Shown here in pieces: positions 6,971 to 9,338 of a stretch of 9,338 nucleotides of DNA. This DNA is from Bacteroidota bacterium (GTDB lineage: Bacteria; Bacteroidota; Rhodothermia; Rhodothermales; UBA10348): positions 1-9,338 of the forward strand of contig JAQCDI010000077.1 of NCBI GenBank assembly GCA_027620595.1. Direction: 5' to 3'. Both the position numbers and the translations under genes were made by a program. Position 1 is the first letter of the stretch. Each line of letters starts with the position of its first letter. The notes beneath the pieces were generated by a model that saw only the letters and a list, made by a program, of their open reading frames with translations, ran no database searches and had not been told where the DNA came from.

Positions 6971-7321
6971 ATGCCTGAAGAAATCGCCATCCTGTTCGTC
7001 CTGATGATCCTGAGCTTTTTCGGAATCACCATGACTTCCATGGTCCTCAGGCATCGCCGGAAACAGCGGGAGAATGCGCCTTCATCGGGAGCGAGCATGA
7101 CCACCAGTGATCTGGAAGCGATCATGCGTCGGGCCGTGGAGGACGCTACGGCGCCGCTGACCAGCAAAATCGAGGACCTCGAAATGGAATTGGTACGCCT
7201 CTCGAGCGGCGCACGGCAATTGCCGGCCCATGACGTGTCCACGCGGCTTTCCCTGGAGGAGATTCCGGAGGAAGAAGTGCTCGACGTCCGGCCGATCAGT
7301 GCAAGCAGGACGAAGAGCTGA
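6971..7321 (+). CDS. Small membrane-anchored coiled-coil protein, second of a pair
   Basis: I do not recognise this 116-residue protein. A hydrophobic helix at about 5-26 (IAILFVLMILSFFGITMTSMV) is followed by a strongly basic stop-transfer stretch, RHRRKQR (27-33), which places the remainder in the cytoplasm. Residues 44-78 form a likely coiled coil containing SDLEAIMRRAVEDATAPL and KIEDLEMELVRL. An acidic tail with SLEEIPEEEVLDV (94-106) resembles a short linear binding motif. Residues 46-71 align without gaps with 44-69 of the preceding protein, sharing Ser, Leu, Val, Ala, Pro-Leu and Leu-Glu at matching positions. The stop at 7319-7321 is one base before the rsgA start, so translation of the two is likely coupled. 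The gap to the upstream partner is 50 bp. A role in envelope sensing or in scaffolding is possible but would be a guess. Confidence 0.8.
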   Translation: MPEEIAILFVLMILSFFGITMTSMVLRHRRKQRENAPSSGASMTTSDLEAIMRRAVEDATAPLTSKIEDLEMELVRLSSGARQLPAHDVSTRLSLEEIPEEEVLDVRPISASRTKS

Positions 7322-7322
7322 C

Positions 7323-8267
7323 GTGGAAGGCGTCGTCATCCGTTCCACAGGAAGTTGGCATGATGTGCTGACGACGGAAGGGTCCATTTCCTGTACCATC
7401 CGGGGTCGATTCCGTTTGCAGGAGGAGGACGCAACCAATCCGGTCGTGATCGGGGATCGGGTCACGATCCAGAAAAACGTCGACGGGAGCGGGGTCATCG
7501 TGGAGCGGCACCCTCGACACGGCAAATTGAGCCGCCGGGCAGCCGGTAGGCGGGTGGGGAAGGAGCACGTCATCGTGGCCAACGTGGACGAGGCCTGGGT
7601 GGTACAGAGCGTGCGCAAGCCGCGCATCAATCCTGGTTTCATCGATCGATTCCTGGTCATGGCCGAAGTGCAGACCATCCGGGCCGGAATCATCATCAAC
7701 AAATCCGACCTTCTGGATGCCAGCGCTGAGGAGCATATCGGGTTTTTTGTGGAGCTCTACGCCGGATTGGGGTATGACGTGCACATGACGTCGGTCAAGA
7801 CCGGCGAAGGAGTCGAAGAACTTCGGCGTATTTTGGAGCGGGGAATCCATGTGCTGGTCGGTCCTTCCGGCGTGGGCAAGTCATCGCTGCTCAATGCCTT
7901 GCAGCCGGATCTGAAATTGCGCACCGGAGGCATCAGCGAAGCCACGCAGAAGGGCAAGCACACCACGACCTATGCCGAGTTGTTGCCCATCGGCGAAGCG
8001 CGCCCCGATGGGGGATTCATCGGTGATACCCCGGGTCTGCGCGAGTTCGGCCTCGTGGGCATAGAAGCTGCCGAGTTGTCTCACTACTTCGTGGAACTGC
8101 GCGACCGAATGGGGGAATGCCGTTTTCCAAACTGCACCCACGACCACGAACCGGGTTGTCGCATCAAGGAGCTGGTCGAAGAGGACCAAGTGGCGGTAGA
8201 ACGTTACGAGAGCTATATCAACATGCTGCGCAGCATCCAGTTGGGCGATGCGGACGTCGGGCGCTGA
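7323..8267 (+). CDS. rsgA: Small ribosomal subunit biogenesis GTPase RsgA
   Basis: RsgA is a circularly permuted GTPase that checks late maturation of the 30S subunit and releases assembly factors on GTP hydrolysis. The 314-residue product has an N-terminal OB fold (about 1-65, with CTIRGRFR at 24-31 and VVIGDRV at 41-47). The permuted G domain follows in the expected order: G4 NKSD (126-129), G5 SVKTGEG (157-163), G1 GPSGVGKSS (180-188), switch I GKHTTT (211-216) and G3 DTPG (235-238). The C-terminal zinc site has Cys266, Cys271, His273 and Cys279. I chose the GTG at 7323, which gives MEGVVIRSTGSW and fits the family's start. An in-frame ATG at 7230 would add 31 residues that overlap the previous gene and look like out-of-frame sequence. 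The gene follows that neighbour by one base and converges on topA. Confidence 0.95.
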   Translation: MEGVVIRSTGSWHDVLTTEGSISCTIRGRFRLQEEDATNPVVIGDRVTIQKNVDGSGVIVERHPRHGKLSRRAAGRRVGKEHVIVANVDEAWVVQSVRKPRINPGFIDRFLVMAEVQTIRAGIIINKSDLLDASAEEHIGFFVELYAGLGYDVHMTSVKTGEGVEELRRILERGIHVLVGPSGVGKSSLLNALQPDLKLRTGGISEATQKGKHTTTYAELLPIGEARPDGGFIGDTPGLREFGLVGIEAAELSHYFVELRDRMGECRFPNCTHDHEPGCRIKELVEEDQVAVERYESYINMLRSIQLGDADVGR

Positions 8268-8305
8268 GACGGCACTGTAAGGTCCAAAGATGTGAGATGC
8301 CGAGC

Positions 8306-8331
8306 CCGCCAGTTTGCCTGGAAACCGGCGG
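8306..8331. terminator. Hairpin between convergent rsgA and topA
   Basis: CCGCC-A-GTTT, a six-base loop GCCTGG, and AAAC-C-GGCGG form a nine-pair stem with one A/C mismatch. It lies between the stop of rsgA (38 bp away) and the stop of topA (21 bp away). It has no T-tract on either strand. A stable stem in a convergent gap suits a bidirectional terminator, though an RNA-stabilising end structure is also possible. Confidence 0.5.
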
Positions 8332-8352
8332 TTCGCCCGTAAGCGTCCTCAC

Positions 8353-9338
8353 TCAAGCCTGCCGTTTCTTTCGTCCGCCCGACTTCTTCGTGCCCGCCTT
8401 GGCCTGGAGCAGCTCCAGCGCCTCTTCCATGCTCACCGCTTCCGCCGGCCGGTTCTTGGGCAGCGAGGCGTTCGTGCGCTGGTGTTTGACATACGGGCCA
8501 TAGCGCCCTTCCCAGATCTCCACCGCTTCACCCGATTCCGGGTGCGTGCCAACGACACGAAGGGGCTTGTTGCGTGCTTCCTTCTTGGCGATCAACTCCA
8601 CCGCACGGTCGAATCCGATATCGAGTACGTCGTCATCCTTGGTCAGTGAAGCAAAGGTGCTTCCGTGCTGAACATACGGGCCGAATCGGCCTATGTTGGC
8701 CTTGATCACGGCTCCGGTTTCCGGATGGTTGCCCAGTTCCCGTGGCAGCTCGAGCAGCTTCAATGCCGCGTCGAAGTCCACGTTTTCCGGATCCATGTTC
8801 TTGGGCACGGAAATGCGCTTGGGTTTGCCGTCCTGCTCATCGTCGCCCAATTGGACGTAGTGGCCATAGGGCCCCTTCTTGACGAAAACGGGCTGTTCGT
8901 GATCCGGATGGATGCCCAGGATATCGTCGCCGCGACCTTTCTCGTCGATGAAGGCGGCCAGGTCCGCTTTTTCCAGGTCGCCAGGTGCTGCTTCCGGAGG
9001 AATCGATGCCACCTTGCGGTCATCGCCGTCCTCGAGTTCAACGTAGGGTCCGTACTTGCCGACACGAACCACGTAAGGGGCCCATTTCTCGAAAGAAATG
9101 CCGGAGACCTCCCGGGCATCGATGGAATCCAGCCCTTCTTCGATGGATGCCGCCAGCCCTTTCTCTCCCTCGTAGAAACTCTTCAGGTACGGAAGCGCCT
9201 TGAGTTTGCCCTCGGCGATGTCGTCGAGGACCTGCTCCATGTCGGCCGTGAACCCGGTGTCCACCAACTCCGAGAATTGCTGTTCCAGCAGGTTGTTGGT
9301 GGCAAACGCCGTGAAGGTCGGAATGAGTTGGCTTCGTT
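8353..9338 (-). CDS. topA: DNA topoisomerase I, C-terminal part (cut by window edge)
   Basis: Type IA topoisomerase I relaxes negatively supercoiled DNA. Only the last 328 codons are present; the TOPRIM domain and active-site tyrosine are beyond the right edge. The open frame continues to the edge, and reading in from it gives RSQLIPTFTAFATNNLLEQQ and then LVDTGFTADMEQVLDDIAEG. That is the conserved end of the topoisomerase core, so no start lies inside the window. Four topoisomerase C-terminal repeats follow, each with a G-x-[YF]-G-x-YV core: KYGPYVEL, PYGHYVQL, RFGPYVQH and RYGPYVKH. They replace the zinc-finger tail seen in E. coli. The last residues are Lys/Arg-rich (TKKSGGRKKRQA), suggesting DNA contact. 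Similar repeat tails occur in several bacterial phyla, so they are only a weak taxonomic clue. The gene is convergent with rsgA. Confidence 0.96.
   Translation of the reverse strand, partial: RSQLIPTFTAFATNNLLEQQFSELVDTGFTADMEQVLDDIAEGKLKALPYLKSFYEGEKGLAASIEEGLDSIDAREVSGISFEKWAPYVVRVGKYGPYVELEDGDDRKVASIPPEAAPGDLEKADLAAFIDEKGRGDDILGIHPDHEQPVFVKKGPYGHYVQLGDDEQDGKPKRISVPKNMDPENVDFDAALKLLELPRELGNHPETGAVIKANIGRFGPYVQHGSTFASLTKDDDVLDIGFDRAVELIAKKEARNKPLRVVGTHPESGEAVEIWEGRYGPYVKHQRTNASLPKNRPAEAVSMEEALELLQAKAGTKKSGGRKKRQA

Noticed and set aside
7230..7322. An extended rsgA start at the ATG at 7230
   Set aside because: The added residues overlap the preceding gene in another frame and are Arg/Cys-rich, unlike RsgA proteins. 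The GTG at 7323 fits the OB-fold start.
8353..9267. A short standalone gene starting at the TTG at 9267
   Set aside because: The frame continues to the right edge with conserved topoisomerase I core sequence, so this is the end of a longer topA.

Overview
The window is a GC-rich stretch of an ordinary bacterial chromosome that is densely packed with housekeeping genes. I see no insertion sequence, prophage, CRISPR array, tRNA or rRNA. Best guess for the source is a GC-rich member of the Bacteroidota/Rhodothermota/Balneolota group. The grounds are indirect: none of the start codons I place has a convincing Shine-Dalgarno sequence in front of it, as is typical of Bacteroidota-type genomes, and topoisomerase I ends in a series of C-terminal repeats. 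The taxonomic call is an inference of modest confidence.

Layout. From 5136 down to the left edge, four genes run on the minus strand. In transcription order they are tyrA-type prephenate dehydrogenase with an ACT domain (5136-4045), gcvT aminomethyltransferase of the glycine cleavage system (3900-2794), the ftsK/spoIIIE DNA translocase (2727-307), and the first 99 codons of purK (297-1, cut by the window edge). A 157-bp divergent spacer (5137-5293) separates them from a plus-strand set: a glutaryl-CoA dehydrogenase (5294-6505), two small membrane-anchored coiled-coil proteins of unknown function (6639-6920 and 6971-7321), and the ribosome-assembly GTPase rsgA (7323-8267). The rsgA gene runs convergently into the 3' half of topA on the minus strand (9338-8353, cut by the right edge). 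A good hairpin lies in the 85-bp convergent gap.

How the genes relate. The minus-strand genes cover unrelated core functions: aromatic amino acid synthesis, one-carbon metabolism, chromosome segregation and purine synthesis. ftsK and purK are 9 bp apart and probably cotranscribed. The other gaps (144 bp and 66 bp) could hold internal promoters. The least explained part is the pair of small proteins between gcdH and rsgA. They share one architecture, an N-terminal membrane helix followed by an acidic coiled coil, and their coiled coils align without gaps. They look like an old tandem duplication, and the second is tightly coupled to rsgA. No clear novel defence or mobile system is visible.
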